Shown: one piece after another, positions 4,760 to 6,023 of the stretch
Layout: the number at the start of each line of letters is the position of its first letter
Numbering within the stretch: the first letter of the stretch is position 1
From: an uncultured Oscillospiraceae bacterium
GTDB lineage: Bacteria > Bacillota > Clostridia > Oscillospirales > Acutalibacteraceae
Direction: 5' to 3'
NCBI GenBank assembly: GCA_900555545.1
Contig: USLQ01000074.1
Coordinates: 1-6,023 of the forward strand
DNA length: 6,023 nucleotides
Made by a program: the position numbers and the translations under genes
The notes under the pieces: generated by a model
Database searches by the model: none
What the model saw: the letters and a program-made list of their open reading frames with translations, nothing else
Told to the model about the DNA's origin: nothing

Positions 4760-4913
4760 CGTAGGGAACGCTGCCCTCAGCGTTCCGTGGCAGAACCAAT
4801 GACTTTAAATAAAAACCATCGCATCCCCCTGAGATCCACCCGGTTGCGCCGCAAACGGATTGCGAGGCAACCAAACCCTTTCATGCGGAACGCCGGGGGC
4901 GGCGTTCCCTACG
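4760..4913. repeat. MITE-like palindromic repeat element 2
   Basis: This 154-bp element is bounded by 27-bp terminal inverted repeats at 4760-4786 and 4887-4913, matching at 24 of 27 positions; both read CGTAGGGAACGC inward from the ends. Each terminus is itself a hairpin (GGAACGC paired with GCGTTCC). The interior holds a further stem, 4842-4854 with 4860-4872, pairing at 11 of 13 positions around a 5-nt loop. I recall CGTAGGGAACGC-bounded repeats as common in Oscillospiraceae. No transposase gene is present and no clear target duplication is seen. Confidence 0.78.
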
Positions 4914-4974
4914 AGCTGGTGTGTTTCCACATCCTCTCTACGCAAGGGATCGCCCTTCAGCTTCATAATAGAAG

Positions 4975-5010
4975 GAACCATCCGCTTTATCGCTGCGGAT
5001 GGTTCTTTTT
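4975..5010. terminator. Strong hairpin terminator between converging regions
   Basis: GAACCATCCGC (4975-4985) and GCGGATGGTTC (4995-5005) form a perfect 11-bp stem with a 9-nt loop, followed on the plus strand by TTTTT (5006-5010). On the minus strand the downstream tract is only T-rich (CTTCTATT), so it may act in both directions but is best for plus-strand transcripts, for which no nearby gene is visible. It overlaps the 3' end of the minus-strand membrane protein gene, whose stop codon lies in the loop. Confidence 0.82.
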
Positions 5011-5559
5011 ATCCATATTTTTGACACGCGGCAGCAGCCGCAATTTCAACCTGCGCTTGAGGAACCAGACAAAGGCCGCATACAGCGCCACACTGGCTAC
5101 TATCGCCCCAAAATCAAATATCATCACCGTATCGGCGATAATCAGCAACGGGACACCCAATACGGTCATACACCGCAAAACGCTGCCCAGCCTCCCAGGG
5201 GTACGGATATACCACTCCAGCCACCCCAGCCCAAAGGAAGCCACAGCCGCCACGCTCCAAAAGCGAATCGCCGGGAGGTACGTATATCCGACGTAATAGG
5301 CGGAAACCAGATAATAGGCTACCAGCATACCGCCCAGGAAGAAAAACACATAGGCCCCCGCCCACACAGGGCGGCCGGCCGCCAGTGTGATACAGACGCA
5401 GACCATCGCCCAAATGGAAATCCCCGACGTCACCTCGCCGATCAGGTACAGGAACGGGTTTGCGGCGACATCACAGTATTTCGAAAGCGCCCCCATTCCC
5501 AGTCCGAATCCAGTACACAGAATACAAACCAGCAAGTGGATCCAGCGCCGCTTTGTCAT
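4987..5559 (-). CDS. Six-helix integral membrane protein of unknown function (possibly DUF6518-like)
   Basis: This 190-residue protein starts at the ATG whose first base is 5559, with AAAGGGTGA upstream at proper spacing (GGG at 5568-5570, 8 nt). A GTG at 5568 would sit inside that ribosome binding site. Hydrophobic spans lie at about residues 8-26, 45-62, 66-87, 98-118, 127-147 and 150-168, then a basic tail (KRRLKLRLLPRVK). Features include GLGMGALSKYCD at 19-30 after the first span, GGMLVAYYLVSAYY at 76-89, and LGWLEWYIRTPGR at 111-123. The overall pattern resembles proteins I recall as DUF6518 in Firmicutes, but I cannot verify this. It lies 12 nt downstream of the acyltransferase gene on the same strand, so the two are probably co-transcribed, which hints at a role at the cell envelope. 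The function is unknown. Confidence 0.85.
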   Translation of the reverse strand: MTKRRWIHLLVCILCTGFGLGMGALSKYCDVAANPFLYLIGEVTSGISIWAMVCVCITLAAGRPVWAGAYVFFFLGGMLVAYYLVSAYYVGYTYLPAIRFWSVAAVASFGLGWLEWYIRTPGRLGSVLRCMTVLGVPLLIIADTVMIFDFGAIVASVALYAAFVWFLKRRLKLRLLPRVKNMDKKNHPQR

Positions 5560-5571
5560 AGCACTCACCCT

Positions 5572-6023
5572 TTACGGGATAATATATTTGACAATTGGAA
5601 TCCTACGGAGTACAAACGTCACCGCCACCGCAATGGCATAGATCAGGAACGGCACTAAGATCCGCCACTCCCAGCAATTCACGGGGATCACCTGGCTGAG
5701 TGCGCGGTACACCGTCATATGGATCAAATAGACCCCAAAACTACACCCGGAGAGTTCGCGCGTGATTTTTTGCAACCCCGAATGTGACCCCCCCCCCGCT
5801 TTTACCAAAGATTTGCTTGAAGAGCACAAATACTGCCACCGATAAGAACACCGCATAATACTCCGTGTAGCTGAAAAAGGTCTGATTGAGCGTACCATCC
5901 CGCGCGGAAAGGAACCAGGTACCAAAGTAACGCAACGCCGCTCCGAAAATGCCCAACAGGTAGATTCCCGCCCGCTGCGCCCGGGTCAGATCCGTCACGG
6001 AGAGCAGATAACCGAGGACAGGA
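5572..6023 (-). CDS. Acyltransferase_3-family membrane acyltransferase, C-terminal part, frameshifted at a G tract
   Basis: The gene runs in from the right edge and lacks its N-terminus. Reading from the edge, LGYLLSVTDLTRAQRAG and LLGIFGAALRYFGTWFLS, followed by FFSYTEYYAVFLSVAVFVLFK, are late membrane helices of the Acyltransferase_3 family (OafA/WecH type), which transfer acyl groups such as acetyl or succinyl onto surface polysaccharides or lipids. The frame then meets ten Gs (5788-5797 as C on the plus strand) and stops at 5741-5743 in unrelated residues. Removing one G restores SHSGLQKITRELSG and then CSFGVYLIHMTVYR, a classic C-terminal segment of the family, ending KYIIP at the TAA at 5572-5574. 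The gene is thus one unit with a one-base excess, either a phase-variable off state or a base-calling error. It precedes the six-helix protein gene by 12 nt. Confidence 0.85.
5788..5797. repeat. Homopolymer run of ten C (G on the coding strand)
   Basis: This is the longest G/C mononucleotide run in the window. It sits inside the acyltransferase coding sequence exactly where the frame breaks. Nine or twelve bases would keep the gene open, while ten closes it. Such runs are prone to slipped-strand replication and also to sequencing error. Confidence 0.9.

Noticed and set aside
4256..4913. CRISPR array
   Set aside because: The repeats are single inverted pairs, not regularly spaced direct repeats, and no cas gene is present.
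4694..5296. Plus-strand frame of 200 residues across repeat element 2 and into the minus-strand gene
   Set aside because: Its sequence is Arg/Pro/His-rich, derives from the repeat arms, the terminator and the antisense of a convincing membrane protein.

Overview
The window looks like chromosomal DNA from a gut-type Clostridia bacterium (Bacillota), probably in or near the Oscillospiraceae. The grounds are moderate GC content, strong AGGAGG-type ribosome binding sites, a GntR/ABC operon of the YtrA/YtrB kind, small paired Xre-type regulators, and two short palindromic repeats of a style I recall from that group. The placement is inference from style; no marker gene is present.

Layout. (1) Positions 1-1743, plus strand: the 3' end of a GntR/YtrA-family repressor, an ABC ATPase and a six-helix ABC permease. 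They are translationally coupled by 4-nt and 7-nt overlaps and closed by a strong hairpin at 1752-1784. (2) Positions 1953-2066: an unlisted 37-residue peptide gene with an excellent ribosome binding site and its own intrinsic terminator. Its product is two amphipathic helices joined by a Pro/Asp-containing turn, resembling beta-type phenol-soluble modulins. (3) Positions 2202-2987: a membrane-anchored glycerophosphodiester phosphodiesterase-family protein with an altered active-site motif. (4) Positions 2988-3400: no convincing gene, two terminator hairpins. (5) Positions 3401-4211: an AT-rich island with two paralogous small Xre-type regulators. Each has an upstream pair of TACAGTCTGTA-like operators 20 bp apart, in the same register to a -10 element. 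(6) Positions 4212-4974: non-coding DNA with two MITE-like inverted-repeat elements. (7) Positions 4987-6023, minus strand: the C-terminal part of an Acyltransferase_3-family membrane protein, frameshifted at a run of ten G (coding strand), then a six-helix membrane protein. The two are 12 nt apart and probably co-transcribed.

How it may work together. The most attractive idea is that the GntR-ABC operon and the adjacent amphipathic peptide form a functional pair, parallel to the staphylococcal PmtR/Pmt exporter and phenol-soluble modulins. This rests on gene neighbourhood and peptide character, not demonstrated homology. The twin Xre genes look like an autoregulated or cross-regulated pair. 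The acyltransferase may be phase-variable through its G tract, or the frameshift may be a sequencing error.
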